NCBI GenBank assembly: GCA_027972325.1
Contig: JAPMOS010000061.1
Span: 31,001 to 95,000 of the forward strand
Source of the DNA: Paratrimastix pyriformis
Lineage: Eukaryota; Preaxostyla; Paratrimastigidae
Direction: 5' to 3'
DNA length: 64,000 bases
The notes under the pieces were generated by a model, which saw nothing but the letters and a program-made list of their open reading frames with translations, was not told where the DNA came from and searched no databases. Numbering within the stretch: position 1 is the stretch's first letter; each line of letters starts with the position of its first letter. The translations under genes were made by a program, and so were the position numbers. Shown piece by piece: positions 51,446 through 63,819 of the stretch.

Positions 51446-54400
51446 ATGAAGAAGAAGAGACAATCCAAGCGTCAGTCCCTCCACGATAAGTACAAGATCC
51501 GGAAGAAGGTCCATGAACACAACCGAAAGACGAAACGTTTGGAGCGTATCACTGGGACAACGCAACACGGTCTGTGATTTTTGGAGGGACACATTAGAAC
51601 GCACTTAATCAATTAATTTCGTGCTGCAGCCTCGCGCAAGGACCCTGGGATCCCAAATCTGTGCCCGTATAAGGCCCAACTTTTGGCTCAGATGGAAGAA
51701 CGGCAACAACGGCTGGACGACCAAAAGGAAGACCAAAAGAAAAAGCGGAAGGAGGCCCAGGCCAAGATGCGTGCTGAGGGTCAGAATGCCCTCAGTGAGA
51801 TGCGCACTCAGGCTGCTGCTCGTGGTGCGGAGTTCGAAAAGAAGGAGGAGGAAATGCAGAGTGAGGATGCCTCCTTCATCAAGGCTATGACCGGGAAGCA
51901 TTCCAAAGGTCTGCCTCCACCTCCGCCCCGAGGAATCACTCACGTTTCTGTTGCATGCTATCAGCGGTCAGCGCCAACAGGAAGCAGTTCTTCCAGGAAC
52001 TGCGAAAGGTGGTTGCCAACAGTGATATCATTCTCGAGGTTCTCGATGCGCGTGACCCTCTGGGGAGCCGCTCTCCTCAACTCGAAGAGTACGTGAACTC
52101 TCTGAACAAGAACAAGCGTATCGTCCTGATTCTCAACAAGATCGGTCCGCGGTGGGGATGTGTGGCTCCGACCCTTGGTTGCACTCATTCACACCTCATT
52201 CACAACAAACGAATGGTGTCGGCACACCGAGCACAGCCTCCCTTCCGTGGGTTCTCATCGCATTTTCTTGCCTGCAGATCTGGTTCCGCGCGAGGTTGTC
52301 CGTGGCTGGATCGCCTACCTCTCCCAGGAGTACCCCACGGTCGCCTTCAAGTCCGTCACCGCGGCCTCACGCGCTCGGGCCGCCGCCACAGCGACGGCCA
52401 CCACCCCGGCAGCCCCCGAGGCCTCCGAGGCACCCGCCGCAGCCTCCGTCACCCATTCCGGTCCGCTGCCCCTGCCTTCCTGCGCCTGCCTGCCTGCCTG
52501 GCTGGCTTCTTGCCCAACGCGCGGGGGGAATGGAGGTGGGCCAATGGTTTCGGGTGGGTGCGCCTGGCGCTCTGCATGCCTCCCATCTGATCCGCCCTTC
52601 CCTGCCCCCCCCCCCCCCCACCACCACCACCAGAGACCATGGGTGGTGACACGCTGATCCACCTGCTCAAGTCGTACGCCCGCAGCCACAACATCATGAC
52701 CCACGTGACGGTGGGTGTGGTCGGATACCCCAACGTGGGCAAGAGCTCCCTGATCAACTCGCTGAAACGCTCGAAGGCCGTCACCGTCAGTTCGGTGCCC
52801 GGGACCACCACCCACATGCAGTCGGTGCAGCTCGACCAGAAGGTGGCCCTGCTCGACTGCCCCGGTGTCATCTTCGGCTCGTCCAACATGGACAGCGACG
52901 TCCTGCGGAACGCCCTCCGGGTGGAGAAGATCGAAGACCCCATCAGCCCCGGTCCGCCCGCCCGCCCGCCCGCCCACCAGGCAAACTCGACAGACAGCTC
53001 ATTCGTTTCTGGCGCTCATCCCACTCATCAGCATCCCACTCATCATCATCCAGTCTTCATCATCATCCAGTCTTCATCATCATCCGTTCGTCGTCATCAT
53101 CCGTTCGTCGTCATCATCCGTTCGTCGTCATCATCTGCTCGTCATCATCTGCTCGTCATCATCTGCTCGTCATCATCTGCTCGTCATCATCTGCTCGTCA
53201 TCATCTGCGTCATCATCTGCTTCAGGCTTTCCACATCGTCCCATGTTTCAATCATCATCTGCTCGTCATCATCTGCTCGTCATCATCTGCTCGTCATCAT
53301 CTGCTCGTCATCATCTGCTCGTCATCATCTGCTTCAGGCTTTCCACATCGTCCCATGTTTCAATCATCATCTGCTCGTCATCATCTGCTCGTCATCATCT
53401 GCTCGTCATCATCTGCTCGTCATCATCTGCTCGTCATCATCTGCTCGTCATCATCTGCTCGTCATCATCTGCTCGTCATCATCTGCTTCAGGCTTTCCAC
53501 ATCGTCCCATGTTTCAATCATCATCTGCTCGTCATCATCTGCTCGTCATCATCTGCTCGTCATCATCATCCGCCACCCCCAGTCACGGTTCTGGCGAAGC
53601 GGGTCTCCCCGGCCACCCTGATGACCCTCTACAAGACGCCCCTCTTCGAGACGGCCGAGGAGCTCCTGGGGCACGTGGCGCGCCACCTGGGCAAGCTCAA
53701 GCGGGTCCGCCACCCTCCCCCCTTCCCATCCATACCCCCATCCGTGGACATCCCCCCGGTGTATGGTGCGCGGACATCCCCCCGGAGCATGGCGGATATC
53801 CCCCCCCCCCGGTGCATGGTGCGTGGACATCCCTGTTTGCATGGTGGATATCCCCCCGATCCGTGTGGACCTTCCCCCGGTGCGTGGTGGATATCCCCCC
53901 CCCCCATCTGCGGGTATTCCCAGTGCATGGTGGATATCCCCCCCGGTGTATCTGCTGCCCTCTCGTCGTTCACACGCACTCGCCACCCGCCACCCGCATG
54001 ATGACAACACAGGGCGGCCTGCCCGACTTGAACGCGGCGGCCCGGCAAGTGCTCCACGACTGGAACGACGGTCGCATCCCGTTCTTCACCCCCGCCCCCG
54101 CCATGCCGGCCGGCACCAAGCCCGGCGAAGCGACCCCAGTCTCGGTCCGCCTCCACCACCACCACCACCACCACCACCCCTGCCTCCACTCCCAGGGTGA
54201 TAATGCCAAAACAAGCAAAGCGTCGCGCTGTGTCCATGTCGCGCCCACCCCCCCACCCGCCACTCCGGCGGGGAAAAGAGAGTGATTTCATCACACACAC
54301 ACACAAAAAAAAAAAAAACTTCGGCGCACTCACCTGTTCCGTCTCCCATCCCACCCCCCCTCTGGACCGGGCAGGGCACGACCCTCGTGGCCGAGTTTGC

Positions 54401-55722
54401 CCCGGAGTTCGACCTGAACGGCCTGCAAGAGACCAACCTCGTGTGCCACCTGCCCGAGGCGGCCAATATGGGGCCCATGGTGGCTCTGCCCCCGGCCTCC
54501 GCCGCCGCCCCCATGGAGGAGGAGGAGGAGCAGGAGGAGGATGACGAGGAGGAGGAGGAGCATGCCAAGCTGCCCGCTGACCAGATGATTGATGTCTGTG
54601 CGCGTGCCGCCCCTTTCTTCGCGCGCTCCCGACATCTGGAATTGGATGGGATTGGTTGATGATGATGATTGGATTGGACGATGAAGATGACTTGCTGATG
54701 ATTGGATTGGATGGGATGATTGATGTCTGTGGCCGTGCCGCCCCTTTCGTTTCGTTGCCCACTCCGATATGATGAGGATGATGTTTGATGATTGGGTGGA
54801 GTGATAAGGTGCTGATGACTGGATGATGACTGGATGATGACTGGATTGTTGAAGTTGATGACGGTCTCGTCACACACACGCCGCCGCCACCACCCGGCGC
54901 TTCGCACGCCACGACACGACATACTGATGTTCCCCGGCCCTTCCCCTCGCAGGTGGAGGACGAGGACGAGGAGGAAGACGAAGACGAGGAGGAGGAGGAG
55001 GAAGACGAGGAGGGCTTCCGCTCGGCCGACCCGTTCGGGGCCAAGAAACAGCCCAAGAAGGTCAGGGTCGACCCGGCCATGCCCACCGTCCAGGTCCGTC
55101 TGCCCGTCCTGTGCCTGTCGTCGTGCCTGTGTCGTGTTTTTTTGGCCCGGGTGGGACCTCATGCTATAACCAAGCCCACTTGCAGTCTCGGCGGGTCCGG
55201 ACATGGTTGGTTCAAACGCACTTTCAAACAAAAATACAAATACAAAGGAGGATGAAATTGGATGTCGATTTTTGTTGTGATTGGTTGTTTTCGTCCATTC
55301 ATTCCCAGCCTTCATTCCCTGTTTGCTTTGCTTATTAGAAGCCCCAATCGGCCGCCCTGGCCTCCTTTGCCGACCCGGCCACGCCCAACCCCTTCAAGAG
55401 CGCCGCCGAGTTCGCGGCCGCCAACGCGGCCCACCTGGTCCCGTCCACGGCCACCGTCCCCCTGGGCGGCCACGGCCCGGCCCGGGCCAAGAAGGCCGCC
55501 AAGCGCATGGAGATGCCCGCCGCCGCCCCCAAGGCCGAGCAGCCCGCCGAGGAGGCCGCCCCCACCAAGTCGCTGAAGGTCAAGCGGCACGTGGCCAAGA
55601 GCTCCTTGCTGCCCAGCGCGGACTCGCTGAACCCCCACGTGGGCGCCCCCCGGAAGCGGGACCTCAAGCAGGCCAAGAAGAACCAGCGCCGCGCCGCCGC
55701 CAAGGCCGTCAAGACGGACTAA
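51446..55722 (+). CDS. GNL3L: nucleostemin/GNL3-like nucleolar GTPase
   Basis: Circularly permuted GTPase (YlqF/YawG family) of the nucleolus, needed for 60S subunit maturation. It opens with a basic nucleolar-targeting helix ([20 protein letters not shown]), then a charged coiled coil ([20 protein letters not shown]). The G motifs come in permuted order: [21 protein letters not shown]4 ILNKI/D across an intron, G1 [15 protein letters not shown]2 GTT, and G3 [25 protein letters not shown] and an acidic stretch of Glu/Asp follow. The tail is basic ([17 protein letters not shown]). Introns start GTCTG or GTCCG. Two are long and repeat-filled (53.0-53.6 kb and 53.7-54.0 kb). The stop is at 55720-55722. 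Confidence 0.93.
53030..53570. repeat. 14-bp minisatellite with higher-order repeats, in a GNL3-like intron
   Basis: Tandem CTCGTCATCATCTG units (about 30) are interrupted three times, at about 53222, 53332 and 53486, by the same insert reading TTCAGGCTTTCCACATCGTC plus CCATGTTTCAAT. This makes a higher-order array. The first units are a CGTTCGTCGTCATCAT variant. The array lies between the exon ending KIEDPISP and the exon reading [14 protein letters not shown]. Confidence 0.85.
53745..53950. repeat. degenerate 24-bp repeat (GGTGCATGGTGGATATCCCC)n
   Basis: About eight imperfect units with C-run interruptions, in the next GNL3-like intron, between LGKLKR and [11 protein letters not shown]. 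Confidence 0.75.
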
Positions 55723-55906
55723 GACGCCCACCCCGTGAGGAGGCGAACTGACCTTTCTTCTTCAGCCCTCGGACCGACGTGCCCCCCAAAGACCGAAAGA
55801 GAAAGATGGTCCCCCATGTGGCTGGCCGAGGAGGACATACATGAAAGAGAAAAAATCGTCCGCCCTTGGCGTCTGCCGGCGGTCCCGCCCATCGGGCGAC
55901 GGGCGG

Positions 55907-57043
55907 TCAGAAGGCCTGGTGGGACTCGTCGGCTTCGTCGTCGCTGATGACCGTCACGGACTGCACCACAAAAAAGACGAGCCGGCGAAAAGCGGATCAG
56001 AGCGGTTCGCGGGCCGTTGACGAGCGGCAACAAGCAAACCAACAGGACTGACCTTCGAAGCGGGGCGGCTCGGTGGCGATGGGGCCGCTGTTCTTCGCCT
56101 TGTGCGGGTTGCAGGAGCCGGCGGTGCCGCTGGCCTGCGCGAGAGGGCAGGAACGGTGAAGCGGATTTCGTCAGACGGACGGAACAGACTTGTGCTTCTT
56201 GCCTGCCGAGGCGGCGGCACGGCGGGTGGGCTTCGTGTCGGGGGCGGGGCGCTCGGTGTCCGAGTCGATGTCAAAACGCAGGGCTGCAGCATGTGAGAAG
56301 GATGTGAGTACGTGGCGGGAGGCGAGGGGAGGGGCGTAATGGTGGGTGGATGCGGACCTCGCGGTCGGGCTCTCGTGGCCTTGCCCCCCTCGTCGCTCTC
56401 TTCTTCGCCTGATGTGGAGGGGAGGGGAGAGGCTGGGTCAGAGAACCGCGCCGTCATCTCTCACCTCCTCTCCTTCCCCGTCTTCCCCCACTGTCCCTTT
56501 GGCCGTGGGGGGGAACAGACTCGGTTCGGGCGAGGAGGCCGCAACCGAAGATCCGTCGTCGTCGTCGTCGGCACCCTTCTCGATCTCCTCCTTATGCCCT
56601 TCGGCTTTCTTAATGCCGGCCATGGTGAAGTTGAGGAAGTCGTCTTCCACAGCCGCATCTTCATCGTCGTCGTCGTCGTCCAACACCCGCCTTGGTGGTG
56701 GCGGCTTGCCCCCCGCCGCAGCAGCTGGACCAGTGGCCGCGGCCGCGGCCGGACCCGGAGCGCCGGGGGCAGGGGCGCCCATGGGTGGTGTAGCGGCACC
56801 ACCTGGTTCGCGTTTGACTGTGGCCGTGACGGCCGTGGTGGCGGTAGCTTTCGGTTTGAGTTGAGCCCGCTTCTCGTGAACCATTGTCGAGAGCTACCAT
56901 TCAATGCAACATGGATCGCGGTTTGATCAGGGTCTTACATGATGATGATGATTGGATGATGATGATGATGATTGGATGATGATGATGATGATTGGATGAT
57001 GATGATGATTGGATGATGATGATGATTGGATGATGATGATGAT

Positions 57044-57133
<90 letters not shown>

Positions 57134-59936
57134 GGATGATGATTGGATGATGATTGGATGATGATTGGATGATGATTGGATGATGATTGGATGATGATTG
57201 GATGATGATTGGATGATGATGATGATTGGATGATGATGATGATGATGATGATTGGATGATTGGATGATTGGATGATGATGTTGGTGATGATGATGATGCC
57301 AAACAGTCCGGTCACTCGAGCTCAAGCCAGGAGGTGGCTCAGGCGGACATCCTTCTCTGCGCTCGCATCGGCATCCTGGATGAGCAGCCGCTGGACTGCC
57401 CCAAGCATCTTGGTGACGGTCTTGGCAATGGCGTCCTTCTCGTCCTTCTCGACGAAGCTCGTCACCGCATCGGAGAGTTCGCTCGGGAGGAGGAGCTCCA
57501 GATCGTCTTTCTGCAAAATCAAAAAAAAGGTGGTGAGAGGACGGGGGGGGGATGAGGATGCCATGCAGCCATAGGTTCAACATCGAGGGCGGGCTACGAA
57601 CCAAACAATCATCAATCAGTTCCTCCATTCGGATCGTGTCCCCTTCGCCGGTTGGAAGTTTGGGGGAGTCCATCTCAGACGCCCCCCCTCCGGGTTCTCG
57701 CTTTCGGGACCCTGACGCGCACGGATGGGAAAGGACGGGACGAGTGAGGTTTTTGGGTGGGACCGACTCCTGAGGAGGAGGGAGATGAGGGGGAGAAAGG
57801 AGAGGAGGCAAGTGAACGCTTCGCGACCTGCTCCTGGTGGTCGTTTTCGATTGAAGATGATCATCTCGCCTGGATTCGCGACCTTCGTCGCAAACATGCG
57901 CCCGATCATTTGTGGATTCACTGGCGTTTCACCCGAGTAGGTCACCTGCTCATGGGAAGAGTTGGCGGGGTTGGCACCCAGGGAGAACGACAATCGGCAG
58001 ACTCGAAGACGAACAAGCGGAAGCATCGGTGGGTTGGGGTCCCCGGGAGCGGGCGCAGGGATCATGCTGTTCACCTACAGGCGATGTTGTTGAGCAGGGG
58101 ACCTTGCTACCCCCGCGCGAAAGGGAAAGAGACCTTGGCCTCGATCTCGGATAACACTCGCTGCTGGGGCAGCCCATCGGGCAGAACGAGCTCGTCGATA
58201 AAAAAAGGGCGCTGCGACTTGAGCGGCATGATTTCGAATCTTCGTTCGACACCACAAACACTCAGAACGCCGATGTGCCTGGCGAAGCGTTCAAAGGGCA
58301 TGCGTGTGTATGGTAGGGGGTGGCAGATGATGTGGGTGAGGTGCGTGTGTACGTCCGTGCGTGGGTGTGGTGCGCGCGTGCGGTGGGTGCCGGGTGGTGT
58401 GGGTGTGTGTTGCCCATCCCTGCGTGTGCGCGCGTGGCGGAGCCTGTGCTTATGCCCTCCCCCTGCGTTGTAAATGGCTCGTTCCCCTTTCTGGGTCCAA
58501 AAAGAAAGCAAGGTCACGACGACAGACTTGGGTTTGGCCTCACCTTCGGTGAGTTGGGTGACGACGGACGAGCCTGAAACAAAAAAGATGAGCGCAAACG
58601 TGCTGGATTGCCGATGTGTCGTGCAGACCAGGCTGGATGATTTCAAATTTGTTGATGGATGTCACCGGATCGATTTTACATTCGTGCTCGTGGGCCCAGA
58701 TGACAATGTCCAGCCAATCAGGGAGCAACGTGTCTGGAATATGATTTGTTCTCCCTCCGTGTGGCTCTCTGGAATGAGGAAGAGGTGCGAGGGTGGGTGG
58801 GGGGGGGGGGGGGGGGGGGGGGGGATGGGCGGAACGAGTGGATCGAGAACCGTGAGGAGATGAGAACCCCGGGAAAGAGAAGGTGCCGACCTGTTTTGGT
58901 GGATGACGAAAATGTTGAACCAGCCCTCAGGATCCTGGACGGGTCTGATCCAGGTGACCTTTTGGTCGAGGAAGGCGTGGTGGAGTCGCTCGTCGTGGAC
59001 ATTTCCGAGCCCATAGAGAGCAATCTTGGTTCTCCCCTGAAGGACGTCACGCGGAGGAGAAGCAGTGGGCGGGGATGGATAAGAGGCGGCCCCGCCAGTG
59101 ATCAGACCTTTTCGATGAGAATCGGGTAGAGACGGATGTTGTCCAGGTTGTCCACCATCCCAAAATAGTTGACCAAATTGGAGGAGGCGAGAAGATCCAG
59201 AGCGCTGAGGGTGCCTTCCTACATATGGCATAGGGGTTGAATGGAGAGCGCGTAGAACGTCGCAGACTCCGGAGGGGTCATCGTGGTTGCCGTGGACAAT
59301 AAAGATTGGGAGAGAAATGTTGTAGTTCGGGTCTGCGTGGGGGGGGGGGGGGGGGGGGGGGGTCAGTCGGCAGGGGCCGTTGACAGGAGCAGGCCTTCGA
59401 AATTCACACTCGCAAAGCTATCGAATGGTGAGGAGAGGCTTAAGAGAGGAACGTCAAGACCTGTTCGGAAAATTTAGTGACTGGTCGCTGGTCACGCGGA
59501 AGTCTACAGGATCGCTCCCGAGGCAGAACGAACGGAGCATATCCATCGTTCGGTGCATCGTTTGCCGCGAGGGCTTATTGTCGTGGAAAAGATCGCCTCC
59601 CAGAAGGAGAAAATCGACTTTGGTATCTTTGGCTTGTTGCAGGATCTCGTGAAAAGCCTGAAAAGAGTCATTTGCACGAACGGGGTCGCGCTCCCAGGCT
59701 ACAAAATCATAAAAATACTGAGGCGGAAAGCGGACCACCAAGGTGGTTGTCACTGTGGTTTCCAGTCAAACATCAGCATTACAATGTGATTAATTAACAC
59801 TGAGAACAGACGTGGCGATCAAAATCCGAACGACATCTCGTTCTGAGTGTGGTAAACTATGTGGGGGATCAGGATATGCGCATGGGTGTGAGACAGGCTT
59901 TTCGGGCTGTGGCTGTGTGCCTGTTGTGTCAGCCAT
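55907..59936 (-). CDS. MRE11: MRE11 double-strand-break repair nuclease
   Basis: Mn-dependent nuclease of the MRE11-RAD50 complex, acting in double-strand-break repair and telomere maintenance. Phosphoesterase motifs in order: ATDNHLG (I), FLLLGGDLFHDNKPSR (II), FIVHGNHDDPSG (III), NIFVIHQNR (IV), VIWAHEHECKIDP (V). Further segments are KIALYGLGNVHDERLHHAFL, QPGSSVVTQLTEGEAKPKSV, RPFFIDELVLPDG, LPTGEGDTIRMEELIDD and VTSFVEKDEKDAI. After a trinucleotide-filled intron an acidic tail (VEDDFLNF) follows, ending VISDDEADESHQAF at 55907. I choose ATG 59936 (MADTTGTQ); the residues before VVRILIATD are not conserved, so the start is uncertain. Introns start GTCTG or GTCCG. Motif V has Ala where the family has Gly (WGHEHEC). 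Head to head with eIF2B beta. Confidence 0.94.
56938..57295. repeat. (GAT)n / GATGATTG microsatellite in an MRE11 intron
   Basis: About 360 bp of GATGATGATTG units with a pure (GAT)n core of some 30 triplets at 57042-57130. A GTCCG donor after DASAEKD and a TAG acceptor before LSTMVHEKRAQ remove it from the message, so the poly-Ile, poly-Ser and poly-His ORFs over it are not real. Confidence 0.88.
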
Positions 59937-59984
59937 CTGCCGGAATGGGGCATCGTCCGCTGGTGTGAACGGCTTTTCCGCACG
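59937..59984. promoter_or_regulatory. 48-bp divergent promoter, MRE11 / eIF2B beta
   Basis: Shortest divergent spacer in the window, if MRE11 starts at 59936. Contains TGCCGGAATGG. Leaders and promoter elements must overlap or reach into coding sequence. Confidence 0.5.
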
Positions 59985-62900
59985 ATGAGTGAGCTCACCC
60001 CTGCCCAGCAGCAACACGTGCTGGATTTTACAGCGCGCATCAAAAACAGAAAATTCACCGGGTCTCTCGAGGTGGCCGTCCAGACGGCCAAGCTGCTCAA
60101 ACGAGTGATCGAGGAACGCAAGTCCTGGCAGGACTCTGTCCGCCTCAAAGAAATCATCCGAAAGATTGGCAGCCAATTGGCCGGGTACCGCCCTGTTGGT
60201 CTGCGCGATATTTTCCTTGCGACGGTGCCCTTCTCACATCATCCATCCCTTTTCGCAACCCACACCTTCAGACCTTGTGATGGGCAACATTATTCGGCGT
60301 GTTCTCCACATCATTCGTGAGGAAGAGGCACAACATATCTTCCGGCCCTCCAGCCCAACAGATTCCTTCTCTCCCCCCGGGTTCATCACACCTCCGGCCA
60401 CCCCCCCGCCCCCACTCCCTGTCCCCTCGTCCCCGATTATGCCCGGTTCACCAGTTCTGGCAGTTTCCCTTGCGATCGAGCACTCACAGCCTTCTCCTCC
60501 CTTGGCACGACATCCTAATCTGCAGCCCCTGCTGGGTGCCATGTCAACCCCGGGGTCATCGAACCGCTCTCGGCCCGTGCGTCCGTCTGCCCGTTCCTGG
60601 ATTGTGTGCATGCGGGGAGAACCACTGATCAGAATCTGACGTGTGATCATCGTCGTCTGTGTTTGACCCGCGCTCTTCCTCCTCCTCCTCCCCCCCCCCC
60701 CCCCCCCCCCCGCCACCACCGCGTGGGGCGGCGCAGTGAAGACTACCTCGACGCTGATGGTGGAGCGGCACATGTCCCTGCGCAACCTCTTCGAGGCTCT
60801 CCCCGAGGCGGCCTCCGCACCGGCAGATGGTCAGTTTTATGGCGGCACCCTCACCCATAGTGCTCCCATCCCCATTTCTTTGCCCCGGGGGGGAGCCACA
60901 CACTCCAATCGCCCCCATTTCCATATCTGGATTGATCTCACCGCCCATCCACCCCCTCCCTGGCCCCCCGTGCCCGCAGTGTCGATCAAGGATCCCCTGG
61001 TGGAGCAGATTAACGAGCTCATCGGCGAGATCGAGACCCACTTCGACCCCATCTGCAAGCAGGCCCTCGAGCATATCTATCAGAGGTCCGCCGGCACCCC
61101 CTCTGGGTTCCCCATCCGGATGCCCACGTCATCCCCCATCCGGATCATCCGTATGCCAACACCACCCCATCTGGGTGCCCATATCCCCCCATCTGGGTGT
61201 CTACATCACCCTGGTGTGCACGCCGGTCGACGCAGTGATGCCGTGTATCACCCGATCGTGTGATCGTGGTCGTTGGTGTTAATGCGTGGTTGTCTGTCAG
61301 TTTTGCTCCTTGTGGTTGTGGTTGTGATGATGAGCAGCGGCCACCGCAATTGGTGTTTGGGCGGGACGACCGGCGGTGAGGGAGGAGGCTGCATGCACCC
61401 CGCATTGATCACCATCTCATGGGGGTTCTGCAGCGAGATTGGGCATGGACAGCGAGGTCATGTTTTCATGGGCGCATATGGGCATATGGGCATATGGGCA
61501 TGGACAGCACGTTTTCATGTGATCATCTCTGCATCTGGTTACTGGGCATGGACAGCGAGGTCATCCTGACCTACGGCTACTCGAAGACGGTCGAGCGGTT
61601 CTTCCTGCACGCCAAGGAGGCCGGTCGCCACTTCGAGGTGATCGTCGTCGAGGGCGCCCCCAAGTCTGTCACACCCACGCATCATCGTCCACGCATCACC
61701 TCCACGCCTGCGGTTCACTCGGGATCACCCGATGACTCCACGCGCGCACTCGCTCTCCCTTGATCCTGACTGGGCACGTTCACCCTCGGCTCCTTGATAC
61801 GACATCCTCCCTTGCCCGCCTCCCTGTGCCTGCCTGTGTTGGTTTTTTTGCTGTGTCATATGCTCCGATTGCCCCTTGTCTTGCCTGTGTCGGGGACCCC
61901 CTTTGGCGCGACACATGCTGCTGCTGTGCGATGTGGTGAGAGCGTGAGCTGTCCATCCACACCATGTGACGGATCCCTTGTGGGTCCTGATTTCCGGTCT
62001 CGGATGTTGACGTGCTCTTCCGCCTGAGCGCTTTGCCGTTGACTGACCCTTGTTCGCTGCTGCCTGCTTGCGTATGTTGGCCTGGTGAACACTGCTTGCC
62101 TATGGCGCTTCCCTCGTGGACTGTGCCTAAACTTCTTGCGGTGTCCTTCCTCCCTCTTTTAAATGGTTCTGGTTCACCCCCCCAAAGTTCTTTTTCGTTG
62201 TGCCTCATCTTTGAGAGACCTCCTTGTCCCTTCGCTCGGTCCCTTTGAGACACGACGACATCTTCTGCCAAATTCCTTGCCATGGGATTTGATGCGCTTT
62301 GAAGGGATGTCTGGTCTGGGCGTGTCGGTCAACGACACTTTGTGGGCCACCTCCACAGTGCACTGCCTGTGGTACTAGGATCCGCAAAGCCCTTGCCGTG
62401 GGATTTTGATGCGCTTTGAAGGGATGTCTGGTCTGGGCTGCCGGTCAACTGCACTTTGTGGACCACCTCCAAGGTGGGAGAAGCTTTTTGAAACGGAAAC
62501 CGGATGAGACACCCAGCCCCATGCGACCCACGAGCCCGAATTCGCGCTCAACGCACAGCAGAACCCGTGTCCCCCACACACACCCAACTCACTCTCGACA
62601 CACACACACACCACCCCGCATCCCTACGCGCCGGCCGGCCAGCTTCGAGGGCCGCCGGATGGCGAAGGCCCTGGTGCAGCAGGGCATCCCCACCCACCTG
62701 ATCACCGACGCGGCCTGCTTCCTGATGATGTCTCGCGTCAACAAAGTCGTCATCGGCACGTCGGCCGGTCCGTGGGGTGGGGCGGTCTCTCTCTGGGGTG
62801 CCTGCTTTTCCGCGCTGCCGTCTTGTGCGTCACCACTTTGGGGTTTCATCATCTCCCTGCCGTTGCTTCCCCCCCCCCCCCCCCCCCCCCCCCCCCCACC

Positions 62901-63819
62901 CCAGTGATGGCCAACGGGGTCTCATTGCCGATGCGGGTCTGCACCTGGTGGCCATGGCCGCCAAGCACCACTCCGTCCCGCTAGTCGTCCTGACGGGCCT
63001 CTACAAACTGTCCGTCCCCATGCCCCCCCCCCCCCCCCCCCCCCTTGTTTGCTGCCTCGTGGGAAACAGTGTCCTAACAATTTCTTTCTGTCCATCTCTG
63101 TCTGTGTTTGTCCTGTCTGCCCTGTCCTGTCTGTCCTGTCTGCCTCTGTCCGTCCATCTCTGTCTCTCCTGTTTCTCTGTTTCCCTTCGATGCCGTTGTT
63201 GTCCTGTCCGTCCGTCCGTCCGTTCGTGCCCCCCCCCCCCCCCCCGGCAGGTCGCCCCTGTTCCCCAACAACCAGGACAACTTCAACGAGCTCCTCAGCC
63301 CGGCCGACATCCTGCCGTACTCTTTCGCCGGTCCGACACCCGCCAAAATGCACCCCTGCACCTCCCAGTTGCCGGCTTGACCTGCCTGCGACCCTTTGAA
63401 GATGTGACGCTGTTCCCGTGCGCCAGTCGGCGCGGCCCGATTGCCGCCATCCTGGCCCCGCCATCCTGGCCCCGCCATCCTGGCCCCGCCATCCTGACCC
63501 CCTCACGTGATCACCCCACCGTGATACCACCTCACCTCATCATGACCCCATCACCTCATCATAACCCCATCCATCACCTCATCATAACCCATCACCTCAT
63601 CATGCCCCCATCCATCATCTCATCATCATAACCACCTCATCCATCACGACCCTCATCATGATCTCCCACTCTATTGTCCTCGTCGTCGTCATCATCATCC
63701 AATCATCTTTCCTCATCGTCCTCTCGGCGCCTGCAGCCGAACTGCCCAACCTGCACATCGTCAACCCGCGGTATGACTACATCCCCCCCGAATACGTCTC
63801 GCTCTTCATCACAAACAGG
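59985..63819 (+). CDS. EIF2B2: translation initiation factor eIF2B beta subunit, 3' partial
   Basis: Regulatory subunit of the eIF2B guanine-nucleotide exchange decamer. ATG 59985 opens MSELTPAQQQHVLDFTARIK. GNIIRRVLHIIREEEAQH follows, then a Pro/Ser-rich insert of about 90 residues absent from animal orthologues. After a C-run intron come ERHMSLRNLFEALPEAA, EQINELIGEIETHFDPIC, KQALEHIYQ, VILTYGYSKTVERFFLHAKE, FEVIVVEGAPK, GIPTHLITDAACFLMMSRVN, KVVIGTSA, a segment ending HLVAMAAKHHSVPLVVLTGL, and finally NPRYDYIPPEYVSLFITN. The last visible exon ends near 63819 at a GTCTG donor; only the final 20-30 residues lie beyond the window. Introns carry four C runs and several tandem repeats. Confidence 0.94.
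61095..61215. repeat. degenerate CCCCATCTGGGTGCCCA-type tandem repeat in an intron
   Basis: Imperfect units of CCCATCCGGATGCCCA and CCCCATCTGGGTGCCCATAT follow the exon ending ALEHIYQR of eIF2B beta. Confidence 0.65.
62275..62480. repeat. about 110-bp direct duplication in an eIF2B beta intron
   Basis: The block starting GCGCTTTGAAGGGATGTCTG and continuing GTCTGGGC...CACTTTGTGG.CCACCTCCA occurs at about 62290-62360 and again at 62410-62475 with a few differences. Confidence 0.8.

Noticed and set aside
53030-53570. CRISPR-like regular repeats
   Set aside because: Units are directly adjacent with no variable spacers, and the array lies in an intron of a eukaryotic gene.
56901-57811. Poly-His, poly-Ile and poly-Ser ORFs over the GAT microsatellite
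   Set aside because: The tract is removed by an MRE11 intron with a GTCCG donor and an in-phase TAG acceptor.
59790-60176. Extended MRE11 N-terminus beginning at 60176
   Set aside because: It overlaps the first exon of eIF2B beta in antisense and contains no conserved sequence before the phosphoesterase domain.
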